A DNA stretch of 10,174 nt from Burkholderiales bacterium (GTDB taxonomy: Bacteria > Pseudomonadota > Gammaproteobacteria > Burkholderiales > Usitatibacteraceae): contig JACMOJ010000172.1 in the NCBI GenBank assembly GCA_014378085.1, forward strand, positions 1-10,174. Reading direction: 5' to 3'. Positions 1-8,328 of this stretch are shown here, one piece after another (the first letter of the stretch is position 1; every line of letters starts with the position of its first letter). The notes under the pieces were generated by a model. The model saw only the letters and a program-made list of their open reading frames with translations, made no database searches and had not been told where the DNA came from. The translations under genes were made by a program, and so were the position numbers.

Positions 1-470
1 ATTGCCTGCTCATCTTTGTCGGCGAACAGAATGTGCAGCGATGACACATCACTCTGTTGGACAATTTTCAACACCGCCGCCAGCAGGAGCTCGCGGTCCT
101 CGTCGTTGGAGGCAAGAAGCCGTGAGCCGGTGCAGGGTGTGAATGGGATCGCACAGAGCAATTTCGGATAGTAGTCCAGCCCCGCCCGTTGGTAGGCGTC
201 TGCCCACGCCCAGTCAAAAACGTATTCGCCGTAGCTGTGGCCCTTCATGTAAAGCGGGACTGCGCCGACGACTGTTGGCTTCCCCGCCACCTCGCGTTCG
301 AGCAACACAAACTGCGGCAACCAGCCGGTTTTTGCAGTGGTGCATTCGGCATCAATCATCGATTGCAACCACGCATGTTTTAGCGTCGGATTGTCTCCTG
401 CGAGAGCGTCCCACTCGGCAGGTGGCACGTCTGCGAGGGAATCAACGACACGAATTGGAAAATTTGGCAT
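1..470 (-). CDS. FemAB-like acyltransferase, DUF482 family (C-terminal part outside the window)
   Basis: This minus-strand reading frame is open from ATG at 470 to the window edge and gives the first 156 residues. It matches the DUF482 / FemAB_like family (PF04339), GNAT-fold proteins often annotated as peptidoglycan-biosynthesis or N-acetyltransferase-like. The donor and acceptor substrates are not known to me. The clearest family block is GHSYGEYVFDWAWADAY at residues 77-93, followed by YYPKLLCAIPFTPCTGSRLL at 100-119. A start with W20 and an early HAWL segment (32-35) is also usual. Full-length members are roughly 370-400 residues, so more than half is missing here because of the window cut, not because the gene is broken. 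No good ribosome site precedes the ATG, but no other ATG, GTG or TTG lies in frame before the stop at 513-515. It is divergent from nadE. Family call confident, function not. Confidence 0.88.
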   Translation of the reverse strand, partial: MPNFPIRVVDSLADVPPAEWDALAGDNPTLKHAWLQSMIDAECTTAKTGWLPQFVLLEREVAGKPTVVGAVPLYMKGHSYGEYVFDWAWADAYQRAGLDYYPKLLCAIPFTPCTGSRLLASNDEDRELLLAAVLKIVQQSDVSSLHILFADKDEQA

Positions 471-497
471 GTCGTAATTATGCGGACTTGGCGCTTC

Positions 498-503
498 TAT
501 AAT
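498..503 (+). promoter_or_regulatory. Putative -10 element of the nadE-glnB promoter
   Basis: A perfect TATAAT lies 39 bases before the nadE ATG in the short divergent spacer (471-542). Transcription would start near 510, giving a leader of about 33 bases. No good -35 lies at the usual distance (475-480 is TAATTA), so an activator or an alternative architecture would be needed. A start near 510 would also rule out the upstream in-frame ATG at 480 as the nadE start. Confidence 0.4.
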
Positions 504-533
504 CGAACCAACTCACTATTGCGGGTTTTTTTT

Positions 534-537
534 GGAG
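534..537 (+). promoter_or_regulatory. Ribosome binding site that sets the nadE start
   Basis: GGAG lies 5 bases before ATG 543 and directly after a run of eight T (526-533). The alternative ATG at 480 has no comparable site and would add 21 residues unlike the family's N-terminus. Confidence 0.75.
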
Positions 538-542
538 CCGTT

Positions 543-2521
<1,979 letters not shown>

Positions 2522-2621
2522 GGGCGGCTAAACAACGATTTTTCGCTTTGAAATGGCGAGAAATATGATATTGTTCCGCTGCGTACGGACGGGGGAGTCG
2601 TCCGAATAATAAGGAGACGTT

Positions 2622-2759
2622 ATGTTGCTCGCCATTTTTTATGTGTTCGCCATTCTTTGCATCATCTTTTACTACACTGGACATTTGAAGCGGTGGAAGT
2701 GCGAATGGCTGTTGATTGTGCTCGCGATCGCTGTTTTCCCTGCGGTACTGTTCCTCTGA
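2622..2759 (+). CDS. Small two-helix membrane protein, 45 residues
   Basis: I do not recognise this family. The reading frame starts at ATG 2622 with an excellent ribosome site, AAGGAG at 2611-2616, 5 bases upstream, and ends with TGA at 2757-2759. The product is almost wholly hydrophobic. A first helix spans about residues 2-19 (LLAIFYVFAILCIIFYYT), a short basic turn HLKRWKCEW follows at 21-29, and a second helix spans about 30-45. The positive turn predicts a hairpin in the inner membrane with both ends in the periplasm. It lies 100 bases after glnB and just before the terminator at 2795, so it may be the last gene of the nadE-glnB unit or have its own promoter. It is short enough for gene callers to miss. 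The coding call rests on the ribosome site, the membrane pattern and the position, not on homology. Confidence 0.62.
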   Translation: MLLAIFYVFAILCIIFYYTGHLKRWKCEWLLIVLAIAVFPAVLFL

Positions 2760-2794
2760 CAAGGCCACAAACGTGGATTTGCGAAGTTAAAGAC

Positions 2795-2823
2795 CCCGCT
2801 AGATTTCTGAGCGGGTTTTTTTC
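2795..2823 (+). terminator. Intrinsic terminator after glnB and the small membrane gene
   Basis: The stem CCCGCT (2795-2800) pairs with AGCGGG (2810-2815) around a 9-base loop and is followed by a run of T from 2816. It closes the plus-strand nadE-glnB-small ORF unit, 35 bases after the small ORF stop. Confidence 0.8.
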
Positions 2824-2869
2824 TTCCGGAGGCTGTCGCACGCACGTTTGATATCAACCCCCCGACTAG

Positions 2870-2905
2870 CGGGCGTTTTCAGCGTCTTTTGCTCGAAAAT
2901 GCCCG
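2870..2905. repeat. Inverted repeat between convergent genes
   Basis: CGGGCGTTTTC (2870-2880) pairs with GAAAATGCCCG (2895-2905), 11 pairs including one G-T, around a 14-base loop. It begins 6 bases after the mtfA stop on the minus strand. No T-run follows on either side, so it is not a textbook intrinsic terminator. It may protect or end the mtfA transcript. A smaller competing hairpin, CCCG (2861-2864) with CGGG (2870-2873), uses the same bases. The rest of 2824-2911 holds nothing else I can name. Confidence 0.5.
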
Positions 2906-2911
2906 TCTTTC

Positions 2912-3730
2912 CTAGCGTTTCATATTCTGCCGTAATGCCGGATCTTGCCGGTAGAAAAGTGCAAGTTGCGCGTAGACATCAGGGTAGGCGCGTTTGATTT
3001 CATTCGGTAGTTCAAAGAACGCCTCGGATATGACCGCGAAAAACTCGGCAGGACTTTCACTCGCGTAGGGATCCATTGGCAGCGCAGAAAGTGCCGCCCC
3101 ACCGTCGTGCGCCTCATCAGCGTCAGCCTTGTCAGTTTTGGTGCAAAAGTCTAGGTAAGCGGCCTTCAAGACTTGTTGCCAGCGGTTATTGGACATTCCT
3201 TTGTGCAACGGCGGAAACCCATTCGCGTCGCCGTTGAGCATGTCGAGTTTGTGCGCAAATTCATGAATAACCACGTTATAGCCCGCAACGGCATCTGTCG
3301 AGCCAACCCGGGCGACGTCTTCGTAGGACAAAATTACCGGCCCGCCCAACCACGCTTCACCAGCTAATGTATCGCGCGTGGTGTGAACGACGCCAATCTC
3401 GTCGACCACTTCGCGTTCGGGGCAAAACTGCCCCGGATAGACAATGATGTCGGACCAGCCGCTAAAGTAGTCGATGCCGAGTTCAAGAACGAGGATTGAC
3501 GCTTGCGCGGCAATTTCGACGCGCAACTTCGGCGTGATAGACAGATCGGCCATGCCAACGATGGATTTTTTGGCAAGAAAGTCCGAAGCAACAAGGCGTA
3601 GTCGGCGGTTCTCTTCGGCGGTGAGCCCATCCATGAAGGTATATCCTGCGGTCGCCTCCCGCCAAAGTGCAGGGTCGATAACAGGCACCGGTTTTCTGGC
3701 CCAAGCGGTCAGTTTGCGAAACAGGCTCAT
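2912..3730 (-). CDS. mtfA: MtfA-type zinc peptidase (M90 family)
   Basis: This 272-residue protein belongs to the glucose-regulated M90 metallopeptidase family (PF06167). The E. coli member, about 265 residues, binds the Mlc repressor and so affects ptsG expression, and has aminopeptidase activity. The zinc site is visible: HEFAH at 156-160 gives H156, catalytic E157 and H160. The PAEFFAVISEAFFE segment (228-240) supplies E229, the likely third ligand. The block LGGPVILSYEDV at 128-139 is also typical. No signal peptide is seen, so it should be cytoplasmic. It is the second gene of an operon with the DUF72 gene, whose stop lies 5 bases before this ATG. No strong ribosome site is visible, so translational coupling is likely. 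Whether it has an Mlc-like partner in this organism cannot be judged here. Family call firm, physiological role open. Confidence 0.93.
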   Translation of the reverse strand: MSLFRKLTAWARKPVPVIDPALWREATAGYTFMDGLTAEENRRLRLVASDFLAKKSIVGMADLSITPKLRVEIAAQASILVLELGIDYFSGWSDIIVYPGQFCPEREVVDEIGVVHTTRDTLAGEAWLGGPVILSYEDVARVGSTDAVAGYNVVIHEFAHKLDMLNGDANGFPPLHKGMSNNRWQQVLKAAYLDFCTKTDKADADEAHDGGAALSALPMDPYASESPAEFFAVISEAFFELPNEIKRAYPDVYAQLALFYRQDPALRQNMKR

Positions 3731-3735
3731 GTTGT

Positions 3736-4794
3736 TTAGGTCTCGCGCTTCGACGTAGTTGTTCTGCGGGTTCTCGCAACAACTGATTCTGCAAGTTTTT
3801 GCACCGAGAGCGGCGCTGAGCCCTCTGCCTTGTTGTTGATTGTGACAAAACTTGCATAGCCTGCCTGCGAAGCGCTCGCGACGGCGATCGCGAGCGCGCT
3901 GCGACTCTCCAAGTCCTCATCGACAAGCCGGTTAAACGGAAAATAGCGCGCTTTTGCGACCTCGTACTGAAAGCCGGCGTGCAAAGACCATCGGCAAATG
4001 AAATCACCGGGTGGCATATTGGCTGTCATGAGTTGTATTTGTTCGGCAGGAGAGGGCATCTTGGCGTGGCTCGCGACGCAAAAGCGCGTGCCGGTGGTGG
4101 TGAGGCATTTAAAAAAACGGGAGGTGAGCAGCTGGCGATCGCGCACTTCAACCGCATAGGGTAGTCCCGGTGGCAACTGATTGAGGAATCGATAGAGTTC
4201 ATTGATAAACCGGTCGGGATTATCAGTTACTCGTCTACCTTGCGGCGGAAACTGAAAAACCAATGGCCCAGCGGTCGATCCGAGGCCCGCTGCGCAGGGG
4301 GCCACAAATTCTTCAATGGCATACTCGACGTTCAGGAAGTGTGGGCTGTCCGAAAATTCGCCGGTGTCGCGACGTACGTAGCTTGAAGTGATCGCCATTG
4401 GTGCCTTGACAACAAATCGAAAGTCATCCGGAACTTGTTCGGCATACTTGGCGAATTCGTCCGCCGACAGGGGCGCGTAAAAGGTACGGTCGATGCTGAC
4501 GGTGCGTAACAGCGGGTGAGCGGAGTACGCAACCAGCCCGTCTTTGGCAAGTCGTGATTCCGTGTAGACACCCGCGTAGACCAATCCCGCCCAGCCGGGG
4601 AACGACCAGGAAGATGTTCCCAGCCTGATGTTGGCGGGTAGTGCCGCGCCAAGTTCCGATATCGCCGCGGCAAGCGTCGCAGCCGCGGGGCGCCCGGCTG
4701 AGCCGCCCTGCGTCGTTCGGCGCGTTACCAGTTTGTCTAGCCGCGTGTCGTGGGGATAGCCAAATAGATCTGTCGGTGGAGTCTCGTCGGTCAT
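3736..4794 (-). CDS. DUF72 domain protein (YecE-like)
   Basis: The protein belongs to DUF72 (PF01904), TIM-barrel-like proteins of unknown biochemical function related to E. coli YecE. The signature is RLGTSSWSFPGWAGLVY at 57-73, followed by FYAPLS (105-110) and the FVVKAP strand. The C-terminal half keeps the family's FQFPPQG and YAVEVRD patterns. I chose ATG 4794 (352 residues, MTDETPPTDLFG...) because a short acidic leader ending in DLFG is common in this family. An in-frame ATG at 4854 would add 20 residues with no family look. Neither start has a good ribosome site, so this is uncertain. No signal peptide or membrane segment is seen. It is the first gene of an operon with mtfA and is divergent from the amidohydrolase gene. 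The reaction is unknown. Confidence 0.88.
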   Translation of the reverse strand: MTDETPPTDLFGYPHDTRLDKLVTRRTTQGGSAGRPAAATLAAAISELGAALPANIRLGTSSWSFPGWAGLVYAGVYTESRLAKDGLVAYSAHPLLRTVSIDRTFYAPLSADEFAKYAEQVPDDFRFVVKAPMAITSSYVRRDTGEFSDSPHFLNVEYAIEEFVAPCAAGLGSTAGPLVFQFPPQGRRVTDNPDRFINELYRFLNQLPPGLPYAVEVRDRQLLTSRFFKCLTTTGTRFCVASHAKMPSPAEQIQLMTANMPPGDFICRWSLHAGFQYEVAKARYFPFNRLVDEDLESRSALAIAVASASQAGYASFVTINNKAEGSAPLSVQKLAESVVARTRRTTTSKRET

Positions 4795-4930
4795 CGTTGC
4801 AAAATAGGAGAGACTGCGCTTTAGGTGTTGTGGCTGGCCACGACACGCTAGCATGAAGGGGCAATTTGTTACCCGCCATTATTGCAAAATCGTGCGTGGT
4901 TACTTAACAAGCAGAACTCATTCGGACGAT

Positions 4931-4934
4931 GGAG
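4931..4934 (+). promoter_or_regulatory. Ribosome binding site that sets the amidohydrolase start
   Basis: GGAG lies 5 bases before ATG 4940. The in-frame ATG at 4853 has no such site, overlaps the DUF72 upstream alternative start as CATG, and would bury the signal peptide behind 29 polar residues. Confidence 0.75.
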
Positions 4935-4939
4935 TGCCA

Positions 4940-6757
4940 ATGCAATTCAATACTCAAACACCGCTCACCCAAAAAATCCTGCGGCGGCGATCGACGTTGG
5001 TCGGTGCAACGATGGTTTTTTTCGTCCACATTGGCGCTGTTAGTGCGAATACAACCGTCGCACCGCCTTTAAGCGACCTGCGAAGCGTGGTGCTCTCGGG
5101 CAAGATTGTCACCATGAATGCCGCGCGCGACGTTTGGCCAGACGGGATGTTATGGGTGCACAACGGCATCATTGTCGCGGTCGCCCGACATCGGGAGGCG
5201 CTGGAAACCGCGGTTCGGGAGATACCCCAGCCGACTGTTTCTGCGGCGGATACACCGACAATTGACGCCTTGCTTGCCGCACCGGTAGTAGCCGTCAATG
5301 GGGTGATATACCCCGGCATGATTGATCTGCATAATCACCCAGAGTACGCGATCTATCCGCTATTGCCCATCAAGCGCAAATACAAAGATCGGTACGAATG
5401 GCGTTTTTACGATGACGACTACGCGCGGCGCATCACCAATTTGAATACGCTACTCACCGCACCGCACTACCTCGATTTGGCGATCGAGGTGGGCCGATAT
5501 GGTGAATACAAAGCGCTCGTTGGTGGCACTACTTCCTTGCAAGGTGCGCGCGGCGGTCTTGCCTATGCAAAGGAAGAGTGCTTGGTCAGAAACATCGAGA
5601 CCAGTCCGGTGGCCAGCCGACTGGCATTTTCTCGCGTGGATATCGGGCGTGACGCCGTAGAGTGGCAGCGAATGCGCGAGGAGCGCAACACCGGTTTAGT
5701 CGTCGTGCACTTGGCGGAAGGTGTCGGGCCGCGCATGGCAAACGAGTTCGACGCGTTAAAGCGGAGCGGCCTACTTGGCCCCGAACTCATCGCCATTCAC
5801 GGCGTAGGCCTGACTACCATGCAACTTAAGGAAATGGCAACCGTCGGGGCAAAGTTGGTTTGGTCACCGCTTTCTAACTTCCTGCTGTACGGGCAGACCG
5901 CCGATATCGCCGCTGCACGTGCCGCCGGGGTCAAACTATCGCTCGCGCCGGATTGGACGCCGTCAGGGTCAAAATCCATCCTCGGTGAGTTGAAGGTGGC
6001 AGATTTAGTCAACATCCATCAGCTGGGTGGCGCGTTATCCGACCGCGAACTAGTGGAAATGGTTACGGTAAATCCCGCCGAGGCGATGGGTTGGCAGGCG
6101 CGCCTCGGTGCGCTGGCACCGGGTTATCTGGCAGACCTCGTTGTAGTTGATAGCTTGGTTGACGATCCTTATCGCAATCTCATCTTGGCAACCGAAGCGA
6201 ACGTCCGTCTCGTGGTGGTCCGAGGGGACGCGTTATACGGAGACCAATCTTTGATGAGCACGCTGCGGGTTGCGCAGGCGCTGGAAGGTTTACCGCTCGA
6301 CCGCCATCGGCCGGGCACCGCTCGCGCGGCGGTGCGACCCAAGGTGCTCGCACCCAACTGCCCGGCGACAAGTCTGCCGAACATGAGCTTTCAGGAGACG
6401 GCTCAGCGGATTCAACAAGCTCTACGACTGCGCCCGTCAGACCTCGTAAACCGTGTGTCGGCTGCGCAGTTCAGCAAGGATTTTTTACTTTGTGGCGCAG
6501 TAAAACCCAGTGATACCCCAACCACTGCAGACGCCAAACGCCTGTTGGCGTGTCGGTTTCAACTGCCATTTGAAAAGACGGTACTTAGCCCACTGACCAC
6601 TAGCGCCGACCCACAATTCTTCAAAACACTTTTGTCGAACCCCAATCTACCGCGCTACCTCAAGCAGCTGCCGACTTACTACTATGGCGGTCACGGCGGT
6701 GGTGGTCACGGCGCTAGGCGTTCAACAACCCAATCGCCGGCCACTTCCACGCCGTGA
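4940..6757 (+). CDS. Exported amidohydrolase-superfamily protein with a C-terminal extension
   Basis: This 605-residue protein is a metal-dependent hydrolase of unknown substrate. A signal peptide is likely: basic KILRRR at 12-17, hydrophobic core to about 32, and a possible cleavage after AVSA (33-36). The amidohydrolase barrel carries the mononuclear-type ligand set seen in ATZ/TRZ and cytosine deaminase relatives. These are HNH at 131-133 after GMIDL, H257 with E260 (VVHLAEG), H287 (IAIHGVG) and D338 (LAPDWTPSG). No carboxylated lysine is evident. The barrel and flanking sandwich end near residue 435 with the usual [11 protein letters not shown] further 170 residues carry C474, C518 and C537 and end in a [12 protein letters not shown] tail, which I cannot assign. 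The last 52 bases overlap pdxH in antisense. Start 4940 is supported by GGAG at 4931-4934. A periplasmic or surface location is an inference. Confidence 0.88.
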   Translation: MQFNTQTPLTQKILRRRSTLVGATMVFFVHIGAVSANTTVAPPLSDLRSVVLSGKIVTMNAARDVWPDGMLWVHNGIIVAVARHREALETAVREIPQPTVSAADTPTIDALLAAPVVAVNGVIYPGMIDLHNHPEYAIYPLLPIKRKYKDRYEWRFYDDDYARRITNLNTLLTAPHYLDLAIEVGRYGEYKALVGGTTSLQGARGGLAYAKEECLVRNIETSPVASRLAFSRVDIGRDAVEWQRMREERNTGLVVVHLAEGVGPRMANEFDALKRSGLLGPELIAIHGVGLTTMQLKEMATVGAKLVWSPLSNFLLYGQTADIAAARAAGVKLSLAPDWTPSGSKSILGELKVADLVNIHQLGGALSDRELVEMVTVNPAEAMGWQARLGALAPGYLADLVVVDSLVDDPYRNLILATEANVRLVVVRGDALYGDQSLMSTLRVAQALEGLPLDRHRPGTARAAVRPKVLAPNCPATSLPNMSFQETAQRIQQALRLRPSDLVNRVSAAQFSKDFLLCGAVKPSDTPTTADAKRLLACRFQLPFEKTVLSPLTTSADPQFFKTLLSNPNLPRYLKQLPTYYYGGHGGGGHGARRSTTQSPATSTP

Positions 6758-7371
6758 GCCGTGTTGCGGCTGAACTGACGGCGATACTGAATTCGGTCAT
6801 GCAGACGGCTGGCGCGTCCTTGCCAAAATTCAAACATTGACGGGACCAATCGGTAGCCCCCCCAAAATGGCGGTCGAACCGGCGCGTCGCCATACTGTTC
6901 GGTAAACGCCGTTACGCGTTTCTCCAGTGTTTCGCGTGAGTTGATCACCCGACTTTGGGGCGAGGCCCACGCGCCGATGCGGCTGCCGATCGGGCGGACG
7001 GCATAGTAGGCATCCGACTCTTCAGCGGAAACCCGCCCGACCCTGCCTTCCAATCTCACCTGTCTTTCTAGTTCCGGCCAGAAAAAAACGAGCGCGGCAT
7101 GCGGGTTCGATGCTAGATCGTCACCCTTGCGGCTTGCGTAATTGGTGAAGAAAGATGCACCCCGTTCGTCGAAGTCCTTGAGCAACACGATGCGCGCGGC
7201 CGGCTTTCGCTCGGCACTGACGGTTGCGAGTGTCATCGCGTTGGGCTCCAGAACCTTCGCCGTCATCGCGGCTGCAAACCAATTTTCAAACTGCTTGAAA
7301 GGCGAAGGAAAGATGTCCGATTCGTCGAGCGCGGCGAGTTTATAGTCTTTGCGGATATCTGCGAGTTCCAT
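6706..7371 (-). CDS. pdxH: Pyridoxamine/pyridoxine 5'-phosphate oxidase
   Basis: This FMN enzyme oxidises pyridoxine 5'-phosphate and pyridoxamine 5'-phosphate to pyridoxal 5'-phosphate with O2, in vitamin B6 synthesis and salvage. The protein is 221 residues, normal for the family. FMN-contact blocks are visible: [13 protein letters not shown] (59-71), [13 protein letters not shown] (74-86), [14 protein letters not shown] (96-109) and WASPQSRVI (135-143). The C-terminal signature [16 protein letters not shown] (170-185) leads to R189 and H191 in SRLHDR, which correspond to E. coli R197 and H199 in substrate binding. It ends in the usual VERLAP, so the stop at 6706-6708 is real although it overlaps the amidohydrolase gene. 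The ribosome site GAGGA (bases 7376-7380 read in reverse) overlaps the Nudix stop, pointing to coupled translation. Confidence 0.97.
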   Translation of the reverse strand: MELADIRKDYKLAALDESDIFPSPFKQFENWFAAAMTAKVLEPNAMTLATVSAERKPAARIVLLKDFDERGASFFTNYASRKGDDLASNPHAALVFFWPELERQVRLEGRVGRVSAEESDAYYAVRPIGSRIGAWASPQSRVINSRETLEKRVTAFTEQYGDAPVRPPFWGGYRLVPSMFEFWQGRASRLHDRIQYRRQFSRNTAHGVEVAGDWVVERLAP

Positions 7372-7378
7372 TTTTTCC

Positions 7379-7945
7379 TCAACGGTTCAAGATTTTTGTA
7401 GCCATACGTGCGATACCGGATTCAACGTCGCCGCCGACGAGGCGATGTATCTCGACCCAGCGAAAGCCGAATGATTCATCGGAGATTGTCACCTTGGCGG
7501 TTTCCGCCACAAACAGATATCTGAGATCGTAGTGTAGATGCGCCGGTTCAAACGCGCCAACCTGAACGCCTTGTTTGATTCTTTCAGGAATCGGATGAAC
7601 ATCCACGTCAAATAGCAGCGCCGCGATGTCATCGGTGATTGTGACGCCGGTTTCTTCGCGTGTCTCACGTCGAGCGGCGGCAGCAAGGTTTGGGTCACTG
7701 TCATCTATGTGCCCACCTGGCTGTAACCATTTTTTGAGTTTGGCGTGGTGCAGCATAAGGGCATGGGAGTGTTCCTTATTCACCACAAATGCAGATGCAG
7801 TTAGGTGCCCCTCATGGTTTGTTCTGCGCCAGAAATTGTCTGGATGGCGATGAACAAACGCGAGCGTAAGTGCCCGATGCTTGGCTTCTGTCTCGTCAAG
7901 ACTCACGTGATTTTGTAGCTGGCTGATAACGTTTGACAGATTCAC
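7379..7945 (-). CDS. Nudix hydrolase
   Basis: Nudix enzymes cleave nucleoside diphosphates linked to another moiety. The substrate here is unknown. The Nudix box lies at residues 77-101: [20 protein letters not shown] then EETGV, with R93-E94 and the metal-binding E97-E98. Compared with the standard GX5EX7REUXEEXGU, the loop is one residue longer and the first Glu is replaced by an Asp-rich DDSD. A Gly-Gly-His followed by an acidic loop (GGHxDxDxD) is a pattern I associate with one bacterial subfamily rather than with loss of function. The protein has 188 residues, with an extra N-terminal part of about 45 residues ([12 protein letters not shown]). The start is GTG at 7943-7945, with GGAAG about 7 bases upstream. 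Only 7 bases separate its stop from pdxH, so the two form an operon. A link to B6 metabolism is only inferred. Confidence 0.88.
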   Translation of the reverse strand: MNLSNVISQLQNHVSLDETEAKHRALTLAFVHRHPDNFWRRTNHEGHLTASAFVVNKEHSHALMLHHAKLKKWLQPGGHIDDSDPNLAAAARRETREETGVTITDDIAALLFDVDVHPIPERIKQGVQVGAFEPAHLHYDLRYLFVAETAKVTISDESFGFRWVEIHRLVGGDVESGIARMATKILNR

Positions 7946-8101
7946 GGCAGGGCTTCCAAGGGCAAAATTTCGTGGCTTTTCATAGGGAGAATAGCAATTT
8001 CTCTTGATTGGACACCGCGCGAAATTACAACATGGATTTTGCCACCGCGGGTGGGATGGAAAAGTGTTCCCCGCGTTGAAATGCGTGCCGCAACGTTATC
8101 A

Positions 8102-8126
8102 CCGGCGGTGCAAAATTGTTCGCCGG
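8102..8126. repeat. GC-rich inverted repeat upstream of the SWIB gene
   Basis: CCGGCG (8102-8107) and CGCCGG (8121-8126) form a perfect inverted repeat with a 13-base A/T-rich centre. It lies about 200 bases before the SWIB start and 157 bases before the Nudix start. It could be an operator or an RNA hairpin. No T-run follows, so it is not a terminator. It may be chance. Confidence 0.35.
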
Positions 8127-8182
8127 CAGATTTCTCCTATGAAACATTGGTCCGGCTAAAAGCAAAAATTCTCTGCAACCAC

Positions 8183-8213
8183 TTGCACACGACACAAAAG
8201 AATGCGTTATATT
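8183..8213 (+). promoter_or_regulatory. Possible promoter of the SWIB gene
   Basis: TATATT at 8208-8213 matches five of six -10 bases. TTGCAC at 8183-8188 is a poor -35 at a 19-base spacing. It would give a leader of about 110 bases. A second weak pair, TTGCGC at 8213 and TATGAA at 8237-8242, is an alternative. Both are weak guesses. Confidence 0.25.
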
Positions 8214-8317
8214 TGCGCCGTGGTACGCATTTGCACTATGAAAACGTTGAACGCTTTTGACGGACATTGTGCAACATCCGACCGCTGCATTTTCAGGGAT
8301 ACCCTTGACAACACACT

Positions 8318-8323
8318 GGAGGA
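8318..8323 (+). promoter_or_regulatory. Ribosome binding site that sets the SWIB protein start
   Basis: GGAGGA lies 5 bases before ATG 8329. It decides against the in-frame ATG at 8257, which would put 24 unrelated residues before the lysine-rich tail. Confidence 0.85.
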
Positions 8324-8328
8324 AGTAC

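Larger units (their letters stand above)
7946..8328. other. Divergent intergenic region between the Nudix and SWIB genes
   Basis: This 383-base stretch should hold the promoters of both transcription units. I see one inverted repeat (8102-8126), a short AATTTC (7996-8001) / GAAATT (8021-8026) pair and a weak promoter-like pair near 8183-8213. A 73-codon plus-strand frame at 8039-8260 has no ribosome site or family resemblance, so I do not call it a gene. No RNA gene or riboswitch is recognised. Confidence 0.5.

Noticed and set aside
143..502. 119-codon plus-strand frame
   Set aside because: It lies opposite the well-conserved DUF482 gene, is rich in Arg, Ser and Pro, and has no ribosome site.
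480..542. Upstream ATG at 480 as nadE start
   Set aside because: It has no ribosome site, adds residues unlike the family, and lies before the likely transcription start implied by TATAAT at 498-503. GGAG at 534-537 fits ATG 543.
2548..2569. TTGAAA and TATGAT as a promoter for the small membrane gene
   Set aside because: The spacing is only 10 bases, too short for a sigma-70 promoter.
3483..4007. 174-codon minus-strand frame across the DUF72/mtfA junction
   Set aside because: It overlaps the 3' half of the DUF72 gene and the start of mtfA in another frame. Both real genes show clear family motifs and this frame shows none.
4424..4879. 151-codon minus-strand frame over the DUF72 N-terminus
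   Set aside because: It is out of frame with a recognised DUF72 signature, and its composition rich in Arg, Pro and His is typical of a shadow frame.
4853..4939. ATG at 4853 as amidohydrolase start, overlapping the DUF72 alternative start as CATG
   Set aside because: The overlap looks striking, but ATG 4940 has GGAG 5 bases upstream and opens a sensible signal peptide. The DUF72 start is better placed at 4794.
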